64,000 nucleotides of DNA, taken from the NCBI GenBank assembly GCA_016745035.1, contig JADGDE010000007.1, positions 1 to 64,000 of the forward strand, read 5' to 3'. Origin of the DNA: Thiotrichales bacterium (GTDB lineage: Bacteria; Pseudomonadota; Gammaproteobacteria; Beggiatoales; Beggiatoaceae). Under the pieces are notes generated by a model. The model saw nothing but the letters and a program-made list of their open reading frames with translations. It did not search any database and was not told the origin of the DNA. Below are positions 9,601 to 17,095 of the stretch, one piece after another. The stretch's first letter is position 1; every line of letters starts with the position of its first letter. Both the position numbers and the translations under genes were made by a program.

Positions 9601-10443
9601 TTCTGCCTTATGTATCGCTCGCAATGCTAAAGCAGTTGTATAGGCATCGTTGCCCCAACTACCATTATCTGTTTGTTTGTTTTTCAAGGCGCTAATGCTT
9701 GGGTTTAATTCGCTGTTATCTGTTGAGACAGGTAATAAGGCGATTAGGCTTTGTGCGCTGATGTAATCTTCATCCCAATTACTATCTTGATTACGCTGGG
9801 ATAAAAGATAGCTTTGGGCTTGTGTTAAGGCGGCTGGGATAGCGGGGATATAATTGCGGTAATGCCATAGGGCATGAAAAGCGATGGCGGTGATATAAAC
9901 TTGTGAATGATTGCCTTGCTCTGTCCAACTGCCATCGGCTTGCTGTTGTGCTAATACATAATTCAGCACTGGAGCTAACATTTGTGCGGTTTGGATATCG
10001 AGCCCATAGAGAGCAGCAGCATTGAGTGCAAAACTGCTGTCTATCACCGTGCTTTCATAATTGGGTAGGTCACCTAAACCAAAATCGCTATCGAAGTTAA
10101 TGCGTTTACCGAGCTCGGTGAATAATTCATGAGGGCGGTTTTGTCCAGCTTGATAATAAGCGTGGATTAAGCGGCTGATGTTTTCGGTGCTTTGCTCTGG
10201 AAGTGGATTATAGTTTTGTAAATAATCAAAAGCGCTATTTGTTGTACTATTGCTGGGCTGCTGGTGGAGAAAATGGGTAACGAGGCTTTCGCTTAGAGCC
10301 TGATAAGGTGTGGCTTGAGAACTACTGTCCGTAACGGTTTGAACTTGTGTTTCTAACCACGAGAGTCCTTGTTGGGTATTGGCATAGCTTGTTTGGTTGA
10401 TGAGGATAAATATGATATAGATGATACTAAGTATTTTGCTCAT
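3673..10443 (-). CDS. giant secreted multidomain protein (cyclase-like repeats, CARDB, FG-GAP, VWA)
   Basis: 2256 aa with a clear signal peptide (hydrophobic to about residue 18, cut near SYA-NTQ). In order: prenyltransferase/squalene-cyclase-type helical repeats (about 110-285, with ADGSWTEQG and DNGSWGNDAYTTALALRA); carboxypeptidase-regulatory-like beta domains (about 295-720, with VRQQGELAM and VRIQGKIVDTETKEPL); a CARDB-like domain (about 760-885); seven FG-GAP/VCBS-like calcium-loop repeats (about 980-1275, e.g. GDFDKDGKPEIAF, ADIDGDGFVEISA, VDLDNDNHAEIMI); further CARDB/Ig-like domains (about 1350-1750); a concanavalin-like region (about 1795-1960); and a C-terminal VWA domain (about 1995-2250) with the MIDAS start LLDISSSMEWD. 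It is probably a cell-surface or extracellular adhesin or scaffold. The middle coding region (7-9.6 kb) is visibly more AT-rich than both ends, suggesting mosaic origin. First gene of the operon running to 482. Exact role unknown. Confidence 0.88.
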   Translation of the reverse strand: MSKILSIIYIIFILINQTSYANTQQGLSWLETQVQTVTDSSSQATPYQALSESLVTHFLHQQPSNSTTNSAFDYLQNYNPLPEQSTENISRLIHAYYQAGQNRPHELFTELGKRINFDSDFGLGDLPNYESTVIDSSFALNAAALYGLDIQTAQMLAPVLNYVLAQQQADGSWTEQGNHSQVYITAIAFHALWHYRNYIPAIPAALTQAQSYLLSQRNQDSNWDEDYISAQSLIALLPVSTDNSELNPSISALKNKQTDNGSWGNDAYTTALALRAIHKAESPLLNPDFARLNGIVVRQQGELAMSNTLVTLKGKKNQYEQYTDENGQFLFLNIPPDEYTLEIKDAFISTPVTLQANDDIDLDNIYFVDKDNVLIEGTVLDINTKLPIQGASIKVNKSSGEPYLNEKGEYPVTDKNGKYKIFFPVSHIFDINGNTIFYIEIKKIGYSLSKTDFRVKTTQPYVSRPQTNYSPLLKPTTVRIQGKIVDTETKEPLNNVNITINGNINIQTNELGDYFIEGIELKSYGYLRLRVEHEGYATVKTNNTYGANDLITFSPELRKNNTTVTIEYPKGLRGIILHEYTGDPVPNISIGLIKQYEKEPYIMTTTDADGKFLLMSDDISNRSKSYRLYVEGHGSTSSYYPLLPSIIRDIGEFTRLYDSLLESTVGFKGQAVDAVTGDPIEVEVIMMGVTHVYGYSDKEYPHKFYTKQKMNAWHSLEYGWNFQVTAPNYQPIELNVLHKINTLYDAGIIKMNPINNTHFLPNLSITDVHKNLQLEEDGLQFSGEITVDIENLGNTEIDKTVELIAYYDYNKDGLFDAGSDDLLGINNFSQEEIKLNSESDLYKKIAVEGILPFRDAPISLFIDSKQHIIEESEHDNKRSTEFCGVNQDITFKPVIKWQAHSLLNEHTMPIVIPLTDTNGDNLINQQDDSVIIVSPSPSIDPNTNSLQALDGKTGELIWHSAPILPGLNQATDEVYPGELIAGDFDKDGKPEIAFVQTKREVLNGNYKYSLYISFLSNTGEIVRNIEIESGDGAAASSAKVIDVFDYDQDGITDFSTCGKVYDIYGNLKWAPDDLVLTDYPCVYRYIADTDADGLPELAYGNGRGTYKVYNSQGELIGDDVGNIQMAGILIDFDHDNKPDNLGRNSLVRAYDKKTLWIYPGAPSGAGQPSIADIDGDGFVEISAAGGYSYQTYEHNGAWKWGGSMDDYTGGGGINAFAFDFNRNKRNEVVFMDANKLIINDGLTGKLLGRFELPLTIPTVSDQIRIVDLDNDNHAEIMIGIHPGRGIGWSLVVIEDTHDSWAAARSILHKSYRYHPEDINDDLTFPDKLPTPYLTYNTNTSELDDKNIGTPELTAAALHLTDHGNNQPQSLSVRIGNAGTKYLEQPNIVAFYNGDTLLGEAQVPALEENSWTDVVLDGISNLDRSQNLRAVVNPHNSIEECDLSNNEAITTVAALPQGNLQLSLDNDSYQPGDSLPIQINLNNTGSLPANYQVLVEVQDKQGNLIHAFPAYDVTGLEGGSQQQQQLTWQDDSLLNGQYQLVASLKDNSARLLDQTQLDFSFDEGQMQLSLRTQTDKVLYHSTDTVRIDQYLNNLSKHQMLDNITVIINVHDANGQLVHNAIETLGQVPPDSSSYLNMVYRYTNLAEGSYTLTSQINHAGETTGISNSQTFEVKDQLNRNITGQIQASPVLVPDQALSEYQVQASVQQHANRAQDLDIRLQLLNLEPQQVLESREQTLALAATSTEQRQKSFFVDALASGNYIFALQFYDGNTWQTLDYEQVYIQGAAEPCLTEQLNRTNPNRQTLSIGDMQGTYADTPYAIEIKATTNAAIDTGIGANDSAYGVTLPRPHASSDFRTELKLRSLNYGQAAMMLSGKNPESNSARYAVYYDADDRALSLHYRDNDQEVGYDPLGHSIPVNLPIELAIEKRANRVHFSYSTDEGQNWQTLGMSDIHLEELELSLLSISKDPTKIATARFGNDQTCAITPAPQARAHTCEAEQPLDLLYLLDISSSMEWDYLGGGTKIEAAYQTIEALNQQLAARQDGSRVALISYTGYKTAEQNLAEAAVLRTPWTTNYDEVLTRRLETRAYTAAALGFQAVDDYLKQLTAEKLDNHRQLVIWIGDGMPNIDLQGQGAEYYEITNLHKLPLYDTQGKFYSWQQLNWSGDYIPGLTGYEGKAIGDTMMMIETLKQNHPEILIYPVTLQGVEKDEATTHADLPVYAAWHTGAQKYHIDSAAGPLAAATALLQHSHCEIQGE

Positions 10444-10683
10444 AGTTGTTTTTACCTAAAATTATTTTATTCTATAATTGTTAATTTCAAATTTATTATA
10501 TCTTATATCACAACACAATAAATATGCATCTTTTAATATATTAATTAATATTAAATTATTCCTCTTATTTGACGCAAATTTTCTCTAAAATTATCATTCA
10601 ACAAAATATTCTATAATTTGTTAATATTTTTTAAGATTCTTATAGATAATGGTGATACCAATTCAATATATAACAGACATAAA
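10444..10683. other. AT-rich intergenic region upstream of the giant gene
   Basis: About 240 bases of very AT-rich DNA between the giant gene and the cco terminator. It should contain the promoter for the secreted-protein operon, but many TATAAT-like words are possible and I cannot choose one. The giant gene's ribosome site is weak (TAGG about 11 bases before the ATG). No gene, repeat or RNA recognised. Confidence 0.5.
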
Positions 10684-10714
10684 AAAAGGCGAGGATATAA
10701 AATCCTCGCCTTTT
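10684..10714 (-). terminator. rho-independent terminator of the cco operon
   Basis: 13-base arms (AAAAGGCGAGGAT / ATCCTCGCCTTTT) around a 5-base loop. Read on the minus strand the stem is followed by a run of T (10681-10687 complemented). It lies about 60 bases after ccoP and closes the cbb3 oxidase operon. Confidence 0.88.
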
Positions 10715-10774
10715 GTCATTTTTAGCTTAGCCTGACTACAGCGAAATAAATCCGCTGTTGCCAAACTTTGTCAC

Positions 10775-11680
10775 TTATTTGTCTTCAGATAAACTGAGGA
10801 TATAAGCGGCTAAAACGTGTGACTTAGCTTCACCCAAGAAGTCTGCATGGGCTGGCATTTGACCGTTACGACCATCGCGAATAGTATCTTTGATGGTGGC
10901 TTCAGTGCTGCCATAGAGCCAAATTGGGTCAGTCAGATTAGGCGCGCCCATCGCTGGGTTACCTTTGGCATCTGCACCGTGACAAACTGCACACATGGTT
11001 GGGAAGATAGCAGCACCAGCGGCAACTTTTGCTTCATCGGCTTTACGGCCGGATAAGCTCATCACATAGTGAGTTAAGTTATCTACGCCATCTGCGCCAA
11101 CAGCTTGACCCCAAGCAGGCATCACACCAGTACGACCATTGAGGATCGAGGTTTTGATTTGTGCACCTTCACCACCCCAGAGCCAATCGTCATCACGTAA
11201 GTTAGGAAAGCCTTTCGCACCACGAGCATCAGAACCATGACAAACCGCGCAATAGCTTAAGAACATGCGTTGACCACTTTTCATCGCATTTTCATCTTTA
11301 GCCAAAACCGCTAAGTCTTGCTTGCTGTATTTGTCAAACAAAGGAGCGTAGTTTTCGTCAGCATATTTCATTTCTGCTTCATACTGACCGATTTCAGTCC
11401 AGCCTAACATGCCTTTGTAAGAGCCAAACCCAGGATAAAGAATTAAATAACCAATACCATAGACGATGGTGACATAAAACATGATCAGCCACCAGCGAGG
11501 CAGTGGAGTATTCAGCTCTTCCAAGTTCTCATCCCAAACGTGCCCAGTTACTTGGGCTTCTTCGCCTGGTTTGAGTTTTACTTTAGAGCTGCTTATCAGC
11601 AAGATGACCAACCAAACAATGCCGCCACCGACAATTGCCATGATGAGCCAACTCATAAGGGGTGTCGTAAAATCAGACAT
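10775..11680 (-). CDS. ccoP: cbb3-type cytochrome c oxidase subunit III (diheme)
   Basis: 301 aa, the diheme cytochrome c subunit that passes electrons to the CcoN active site in the inner membrane. An N-terminal FixP-type helix (about residues 9-30) and a second helix (about 62-85) anchor it. Two c-heme motifs are visible: CAVCH at about 144-148 and CAVCH at about 230-234. Conserved Met-containing segments (GVMPAWG and GQMPAHA) are the likely distal ligands. The start overlaps the ccoQ stop in TAATG. Length and order match the standard ccoNOQP operon. This high-affinity oxidase supports respiration at low oxygen. Confidence 0.97.
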   Translation of the reverse strand: MSDFTTPLMSWLIMAIVGGGIVWLVILLISSSKVKLKPGEEAQVTGHVWDENLEELNTPLPRWWLIMFYVTIVYGIGYLILYPGFGSYKGMLGWTEIGQYEAEMKYADENYAPLFDKYSKQDLAVLAKDENAMKSGQRMFLSYCAVCHGSDARGAKGFPNLRDDDWLWGGEGAQIKTSILNGRTGVMPAWGQAVGADGVDNLTHYVMSLSGRKADEAKVAAGAAIFPTMCAVCHGADAKGNPAMGAPNLTDPIWLYGSTEATIKDTIRDGRNGQMPAHADFLGEAKSHVLAAYILSLSEDK

Positions 11681-11853
11681 TATTTCGCTCCTTTTACGCT
11701 ATCTTGTTTGTCAGATAGGTCATCTTCTAAGGGTAATTGTGAGGCTTCTTTAAAATCTTCTTTGCGAGCGTCACTGAAAGCCCAGAACACGATTGCAATA
11801 AAGGTAATAAAGGCAACCAAGGTCCAGACGCTTTGAACAAAACCGATATCCAC
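11680..11853 (-). CDS. ccoQ: cbb3-type cytochrome c oxidase small subunit CcoQ
   Basis: 57 aa, starting at a GTG with GGAG seven bases upstream, three bases after the ccoO stop. The protein opens MDIGFVQSVWTLVAFITF, forming a single membrane helix (about residues 8-25), followed by FWAFSDARK and an acidic, hydrophilic tail. This is the usual layout of the CcoQ/FixQ subunit, which helps stabilise the cbb3 complex. Its stop shares a base with the ccoP ATG. Too short for most ORF scans, but position and sequence make the call firm. Confidence 0.93.
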   Translation of the reverse strand: MDIGFVQSVWTLVAFITFIAIVFWAFSDARKEDFKEASQLPLEDDLSDKQDSVKGAK

Positions 11854-11856
11854 AGT

Positions 11857-12468
11857 TTATCTCCGAGCCTTAATGGAGGTGCCTAAAGATTGTAAGTAAG
11901 CAATCATGGCATCCATTTCAGTTTTACCCTTGAGCATTTCTGGCGCTTTAGCGATTTCATCATCGGTGTAAGGATGACCTAAACCACGTAAGGCTTCCAT
12001 TTTTTCTTGGATAGCTGGGTCATACAATTCATTGGTTTCAAACCAAGGATAGCTAGGCATCACAGACTCAGGAACTACATCACGAGGATTGATCAAATGC
12101 GCACGATGCCAGTCATCGGTGTAACGACCGCCAACACGATGCAAATCAGGACCGGTACGTTTAGAACCCCAAAGGAATGGACGATCATAAACAAATTCAC
12201 CTGCAACAGAATAATGACCATAACGCTCAGTTTCTGCACGGAAAGGACGAATCATTTGCGAATGACAGCCAACACAACCTTCACGGATGTACAAGTCACG
12301 ACCAGCCAATTGTAAGGCATTATAAGGTTTAAGGCCTTCAACTGGAGTGGTGGTAGAGTGTTGGAAGAACAAAGGCACGATCTGGGCGATACCACCTAAG
12401 CTAACCACGAATAAGGTCAGGACGATTAGGAGTCCCGTATTCTTTTCGACTGCTTCTTGTAAAGCCAT
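11857..12468 (-). CDS. ccoO: cbb3-type cytochrome c oxidase subunit II (monoheme)
   Basis: 203 aa from the ATG at 12468, chosen because AGGAGA sits seven bases upstream and the protein then starts [20 protein letters not shown], typical of CcoO. An in-frame start 12 codons upstream lies inside ccoN and is unlikely. There is one N-terminal membrane anchor (about residues 13-33) and one c-heme site, CVGCH at about 65-69, in the conserved context [15 protein letters not shown]. It carries electrons between CcoP and CcoN. The ribosome site overlaps the ccoN stop. Confidence 0.96.
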   Translation of the reverse strand: MALQEAVEKNTGLLIVLTLFVVSLGGIAQIVPLFFQHSTTTPVEGLKPYNALQLAGRDLYIREGCVGCHSQMIRPFRAETERYGHYSVAGEFVYDRPFLWGSKRTGPDLHRVGGRYTDDWHRAHLINPRDVVPESVMPSYPWFETNELYDPAIQEKMEALRGLGHPYTDDEIAKAPEMLKGKTEMDAMIAYLQSLGTSIKARR

Positions 12469-12478
12469 TGAGTTTCTC

Positions 12479-13903
12479 CTAGTGCGCAGGTGCAGGAATC
12501 GCAACCGCTTTGGGTTCGCTACCAGCTACAGTTTTGTAAACGTTGTATAACATGATGAACATACCCGTTAAGAACAACAGACCACCAAAAGCACGAGTCG
12601 CATAGAAAGGATGCATGGCTTGGACACTTTCAACGAAGCTGTAAGTTAAAGTACCGTCATCAGCATTCACAGCGCGCCACATCAAACCTTGCATAATGCC
12701 TGAAATCCACATCGCGGTGATATAAAGTACCACACCGATGGTTGCAATCCAGAAATGTAAGTTGACAAGTTTTAAGCTGTACATGGATTCTTTATTGAAT
12801 AAACGTGGAATCAGATAGTACATAGAACCGATAGAAATAAACGCAACCCAACCTAAAGCACCTGAATGTACGTGACCGACAGTCCAGTCAGTGTAGTGAG
12901 ATAAAGCATTTACGGTTTTGATAGCCATCATAGGCCCTTCAAAGGTAGACATACCATAGAAAGACACAGAAACAACTAAGAATTTGAGGATAGGATCAGT
13001 ACGGAGTTTTTCCCAAGCACCGGATAAAGTCATGATACCGTTGATCATACCACCCCAAGAAGGTGCAAGCAGAATCAAGGAGAAGACCATACCTAAAGAT
13101 TGAGTCCAATCAGGTAATGCGGTGTAATGTAAGTGGTGAGGACCTGCCCAGATGTAGGTGAAAGCCAATGCCCAGAAGTGAACAACGGATAAACGATAAG
13201 AGTAAACGGGACGACCAGCTTGCTTGGGTAAGAAGTAGTACATCATGCCTAAGAAACCAGCGGTTAAGAAGAAACCAACGGCGTTATGACCATACCACCA
13301 TTGAATCATGGCATCTTGAACCCCAGCATAAGCAGAGTAAGATTTTAAGATGTTGCTGCCGAAAATAGGTACTTCCATGTTGTTGACGATGTGCAACATA
13401 GCAATGGTAAGAATGAATGCACCGAGGAACCAGTTAGCCACGTAAATGTGTTTAACTTTACGTTTAACGATAGTACCAAAGAACACAACTGCATAAGCAA
13501 CCCAGACGATGGTGATTGCAATATCAATCGGCCATTCGAGTTCAGCATATTCTTTAGAAGAGGTCATACCTAAAGGTAAAGTAATCGCTGCTGCGACGAT
13601 GATTAATTGCCAACCCCAGAAGGTAAAAGACGCTAATTTAGGCGCGAATAATTCTGTATGACAGGTACGCTGTACAATGTAGTATGATGTTGCAAACAGG
13701 GCAGAACCACCGAAGGCGAAAACAACCGCATTGGTATGTAAAGGTCTTAAGCGACCAAAGCTCAACCAAGCTGTATCAAAGTTAAGTGCTGGCCAAGCGA
13801 GCTGTGATGCGATAAGCACCCCAACGAGCATGCCTACAATACCCCAAATGACGGTCATGATGGCAAACTGCCGTATGACTCGGTCGTTGTACGTATTATC
13901 CAT
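12479..13903 (-). CDS. ccoN: cbb3-type cytochrome c oxidase subunit I (catalytic)
   Basis: 474 aa from the ATG at 13903 (GGAGGG about 10 bases upstream; starts [13 protein letters not shown]); an upstream in-frame start adds 12 unlikely residues. This is the polytopic heme-copper subunit that reduces oxygen and pumps protons. The metal-ligand histidines are visible: LRPLHTNAV (low-spin heme), [11 protein letters not shown] and [13 protein letters not shown] (CuB region), and [11 protein letters not shown] (heme ligands). Length and about 12 helices match the family. First gene of ccoNOQP, read from a promoter near 14.3 kb through a long leader that contains a MITE-like repeat. Confidence 0.97.
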   Translation of the reverse strand: MDNTYNDRVIRQFAIMTVIWGIVGMLVGVLIASQLAWPALNFDTAWLSFGRLRPLHTNAVVFAFGGSALFATSYYIVQRTCHTELFAPKLASFTFWGWQLIIVAAAITLPLGMTSSKEYAELEWPIDIAITIVWVAYAVVFFGTIVKRKVKHIYVANWFLGAFILTIAMLHIVNNMEVPIFGSNILKSYSAYAGVQDAMIQWWYGHNAVGFFLTAGFLGMMYYFLPKQAGRPVYSYRLSVVHFWALAFTYIWAGPHHLHYTALPDWTQSLGMVFSLILLAPSWGGMINGIMTLSGAWEKLRTDPILKFLVVSVSFYGMSTFEGPMMAIKTVNALSHYTDWTVGHVHSGALGWVAFISIGSMYYLIPRLFNKESMYSLKLVNLHFWIATIGVVLYITAMWISGIMQGLMWRAVNADDGTLTYSFVESVQAMHPFYATRAFGGLLFLTGMFIMLYNVYKTVAGSEPKAVAIPAPAH

Positions 13904-13967
13904 AGGTAGGATTCCCTCCGTAAAGTATGTCAGAACCAAAAAAGAATATTCTTATATTCTCATATAA

Positions 13968-14097
13968 CTGGTGTTACGCAAAGACTTCTTTTTGGCTCCA
14001 AAAAGCCAAAAAACCGCCATTGCTTCACGGCTACATATCACTAGGCAGGTCAAAACTTGCGTAATGGGCTAAAACACCGATAAGTGCGTAACGTCAG
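13968..14097 (+). repeat. MITE-like repeat, copy 1 (long form)
   Basis: About 130 bases bounded by CTGGTGTTACGCA and TGCGTAACGTCAG, a slightly degenerate inverted terminal pair. It contains the internal hairpin TTTTGGCT / AGCCAAAA, then the shared block AACCGCCATTGC and a CACTAGGCAGGT segment. It sits in the leader of ccoN. Confidence 0.8.
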
Positions 14098-14276
14098 ATT
14101 CTCATGTAATAATCAGCGGCATGACAAATACCACAGTCTATTCCCAGATGATCAATGCCCTAAAACGACTTTGATAGCTGAAACCAAACACTGTCATAAC
14201 CACTGATGTAAAAAAAGTGCAGACAGTACCGTAAAAGGCGGATGTTGTCACCTGAAAAATGCCAAAGACCCCGCGC

Positions 14277-14305
14277 ATTATAAGGCAATAGGGGGTTTTT
14301 GTCAC
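14277..14305 (-). promoter_or_regulatory. predicted sigma-70 promoter for ccoNOQP
   Basis: On the minus strand: GTGACA (-35, five of six bases), a 17-base spacer, then a perfect TATAAT (-10). It points toward ccoN, giving a leader of about 365 bases. I looked for an FNR/ANR box (TTGAT-N4-ATCAA) and saw no convincing one. Confidence 0.6.
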
Positions 14306-14384
14306 TCAATTATGTGTAATTTGCCACACTATTGTGGGGAAAATCACACAAAGATTTTTTATTCACATATGAGTTGTTTATGCT

Positions 14385-15941
14385 TTAATGACGGAAATGT
14401 CGCATACCGGTAAAGATCATGGCAATACCGTGTTCATCAGCAGCGGCAATGACTTCCTCATCGCGCATCGAGCCACCCGGTTGAATCACGGCGGTAATAC
14501 CTGCTTCTGCTGCGGCATCAAGTCCATCACGGAAGGGGAAAAAGGCATCGGATGCCATCACAGAACCGGGGACTTCTAAGTTTTCATCGGCGGCTTTAAT
14601 GCCTGCGATCTTGGCACTATAAACACGGCTCATTTGCCCTGCACCGACACCGACTGTCATCCCATCTTTACAGTAAACAATGGCGTTGGATTTGACGAAT
14701 TTGCCGACTTTCCAAGCAAAAATCAAATCGCGGACTTCTGCATCAGTTGGAGCACGTTTACTCACCACTTTGAGGTCGTCCACCGCCACTTGACCGATGT
14801 CTTTATCCTGTACCAATAAGCCACCACCGACGCGTTTAAAATCGAGGCTAGGGCTTTGTTCGTGAGACCATGCGCCACAATCCAACACCCGAACATTGGG
14901 TTTTTCTGCTAAAGCTGGCAGCGCATCTTCGCTGATGCTAGGGGCAATAATCACTTCGACAAATTGGCGTTTGATGATTTCGGCCGCGGTTGCGCCATCA
15001 AGTTCGCGGTTAAAAGCGATGATGCCACCAAAAGCCGACGTTGGGTCGGTTTTAAAAGCCCGGTCATAGGCATTGAAAATATTATCATCAATGGCAACTC
15101 CACAAGGATTAGCATGTTTGACAATCACACAACAAGGTTGCTCGAAGGTTTTAACACATTCAAGCGCGGCATCGGTATCGGCGACATTGTTGTAAGAAAG
15201 CTCTTTACCTTGAATTTGTTGTGCGCGGGCGATGCTGGCAACAGGGGCTTCTTTTTCGACATAAAAAGCAGCGTTTTGGTGTGGATTTTCGCCATAACGC
15301 ATAGATTGGACTTTTTGGTATTGTAAAGATAAGCTCGCTGGGAACTGCTCTTCAACAACTTGTCCGCCCAAATAATTGGCAATCATGCCATCATATTCGG
15401 CGGTATGGGCATAGACCTTGGTGGCTAATTTCAAGCGCAGCGCATCGGTTGTTGCGCCCTCATTTGCTTTCATATCAGCCAAGACATCACCATAATCACT
15501 GCTATCGACCACAACGGTCACTGAGGCATTATTTTTTGCCGCTGAGCGCAACATCGCAGGACCGCCAATGTCGATATTTTCAATCGCTAAAGCCAAATCG
15601 CAATCAGGGCGGGCAATGGTGGCGGCGAAGGGATAAAGATTAACCACGACCAAATCAATCGCATCAATCCCATGCTCGGCCATGACGGCCTCATCAACCC
15701 CGCGTCTGCCTAGCAGACCGCCATGCACTTTGGGATGTAAGGTTTTGACACGACCATCCATCATTTCTGGAAAACCCGTATAATCGGACACCTCGGTGAC
15801 AGACACGCCTTGTTCGGCAAGTAGCTTAGCCGTACCGCCTGTGGATAATATATCTACCTCACGCGCTTGTAATTGCTGGGCAAATTCGACAATACCGCTT
15901 TTGTCTGAGACACTGATGAGTGCTCGTTTAATTGTGGTCAT
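14385..15941 (-). CDS. purH: bifunctional AICAR formyltransferase / IMP cyclohydrolase
   Basis: 518 aa, full length for PurH. It carries out the last two steps of purine synthesis: formylation of AICAR with 10-formyl-THF, then ring closure to IMP. The N-terminal MGS-like cyclohydrolase domain (about 1-190) starts [16 protein letters not shown] and contains [11 protein letters not shown] and [14 protein letters not shown]. The C-terminal transformylase contains KHANPCGVA and [11 protein letters not shown] and ends [13 protein letters not shown], the conserved PurH end. AGGAG lies seven bases before the ATG. It is divergent from the gene at 15960 with only 18 bases between the starts. purD, its common partner, is not adjacent. 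Confidence 0.97.
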   Translation of the reverse strand: MTTIKRALISVSDKSGIVEFAQQLQAREVDILSTGGTAKLLAEQGVSVTEVSDYTGFPEMMDGRVKTLHPKVHGGLLGRRGVDEAVMAEHGIDAIDLVVVNLYPFAATIARPDCDLALAIENIDIGGPAMLRSAAKNNASVTVVVDSSDYGDVLADMKANEGATTDALRLKLATKVYAHTAEYDGMIANYLGGQVVEEQFPASLSLQYQKVQSMRYGENPHQNAAFYVEKEAPVASIARAQQIQGKELSYNNVADTDAALECVKTFEQPCCVIVKHANPCGVAIDDNIFNAYDRAFKTDPTSAFGGIIAFNRELDGATAAEIIKRQFVEVIIAPSISEDALPALAEKPNVRVLDCGAWSHEQSPSLDFKRVGGGLLVQDKDIGQVAVDDLKVVSKRAPTDAEVRDLIFAWKVGKFVKSNAIVYCKDGMTVGVGAGQMSRVYSAKIAGIKAADENLEVPGSVMASDAFFPFRDGLDAAAEAGITAVIQPGGSMRDEEVIAAADEHGIAMIFTGMRHFRH

Positions 15942-15959
15942 ATAAAGGCTCCTGAAACC

Positions 15960-16859
15960 ATGCGTTTATTTAAAAAGATTCGTTTTGTTTTATTGCTCAT
16001 TATCTTTGCGCTGATTGGCGCGGGCAAAGCTTGGCTAGATCATAGCTTAAACTGGCATTTGGATCAGCTATTGCTTCAGTTAAAACAAGCTCAAGTACAT
16101 TATAAAAAAGCCCGTAGCACATGGAACCTGAATGTTGAAGCGCAAAACGTCAATCTTAAACTGAATTCTGGTTTAAATCTCTTCGCTGAACATATCCAAT
16201 TGACACCAGCGTGGCAATTTGCTCATTCTAGTCTTTATCAAGATCAAGGACAATTAACGCTGACAGGTTTGGCGCTTAGCGAGAGTGGGTTTGAGAAACC
16301 TCACAAAAGTCTATTGCAGTTGTTAGGGTATGGTGATTACCATGCTGATGATAATTTATTGCACAGTTTAGGTTATCCGCATTTGCAAGGCAGCGCCCAA
16401 TTCTATTATCAACAAACAGCCGATCAAACCCTGCAATTTAATCTAAGCGTGCAAGATAAGCAACTGGGACTATGGAAATTACAGCTTATTGCCTCGCCTC
16501 TGCACTGGCAACAACTCCCGCAGCAATTCAAATCATGGCAACAAATCCAATGGCAACAGGCACAGTTAAGTTTTACCCCAGGTGCTTTGTGGCTACCGTT
16601 ATTAGATGCCTTAGCACAAAAACAAGGGGTGAGTTTGCCCGCTTTACAAACTGCCTTACAGGAAAAAATAACCCAAGATTTGCGCTTTTGGTTACCACAA
16701 CAAAATTTGAGTGAGATTAAGGCAAAGCTGGAAGCCACATTAAAACAAGGGCAAACGCTAGCATTAGAGCTAAAGCCACAACAAAGTCTCAGTGTGGCAC
16801 AGTTATATCAGTTGCCTTTGCCACAATGGGCTGCTCGCTTACAAGCCCGTTTGCAATAA
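15960..16859 (+). CDS. membrane-anchored protein of unknown function
   Basis: 299 aa. An N-terminal signal anchor (about residues 7-25, [18 protein letters not shown]) is followed by a soluble, very Gln/Leu-rich region presumably in the periplasm. No family recognised with confidence; the mix of an N-terminal anchor, short beta-like stretches and Gln-rich helices resembles the general style of AsmA/DUF2125-type envelope proteins, which is a loose comparison only. The ribosome site is weak. The start is 18 bases from the divergent purH start, so its promoter must overlap purH, or the true start is further downstream. Confidence 0.7.
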   Translation: MRLFKKIRFVLLLIIFALIGAGKAWLDHSLNWHLDQLLLQLKQAQVHYKKARSTWNLNVEAQNVNLKLNSGLNLFAEHIQLTPAWQFAHSSLYQDQGQLTLTGLALSESGFEKPHKSLLQLLGYGDYHADDNLLHSLGYPHLQGSAQFYYQQTADQTLQFNLSVQDKQLGLWKLQLIASPLHWQQLPQQFKSWQQIQWQQAQLSFTPGALWLPLLDALAQKQGVSLPALQTALQEKITQDLRFWLPQQNLSEIKAKLEATLKQGQTLALELKPQQSLSVAQLYQLPLPQWAARLQARLQ

Positions 16860-16930
16860 AGCCTATTTGCTAAAGCCTAGACAAAATACCATAATATGCG
16901 GTTAACGTTTGTATTAGCAGCGCTAAATAA

Positions 16931-17062
16931 CTGATGTTACGCAAAGGCTTCTTTTTCTGCCTTAAGGGCAGAAAAAACCGCCATTGCTGCACAGCTAAGC
17001 TTCACTAGGCAGGTGGAAAATCACTACATTCCGGCACAAACTGGCTTAGTGCGTAACATCAG
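16931..17062 (+). repeat. MITE-like repeat, copy 2 (long form, best-preserved ends)
   Basis: 132 bases with perfect 13-base terminal inverted repeats CTGATGTTACGCA / TGCGTAACATCAG, extended by flanking AA and TA. The internal hairpin TTTTCTGCC / GGCAGAAAA differs in sequence from those of copies 1 and 3 but keeps pairing. It lies directly upstream of the FIST gene. Confidence 0.9.
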
Positions 17063-17095
17063 TAAATAAATACTTTTGTAGGAGGAAACTTAAAT

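Noticed and set aside
14098..14276. FNR/ANR box upstream of ccoN
   Set aside because: Only half-sites such as ATCAA occur; no TTGAT-N4-ATCAA pair with acceptable spacing was seen.
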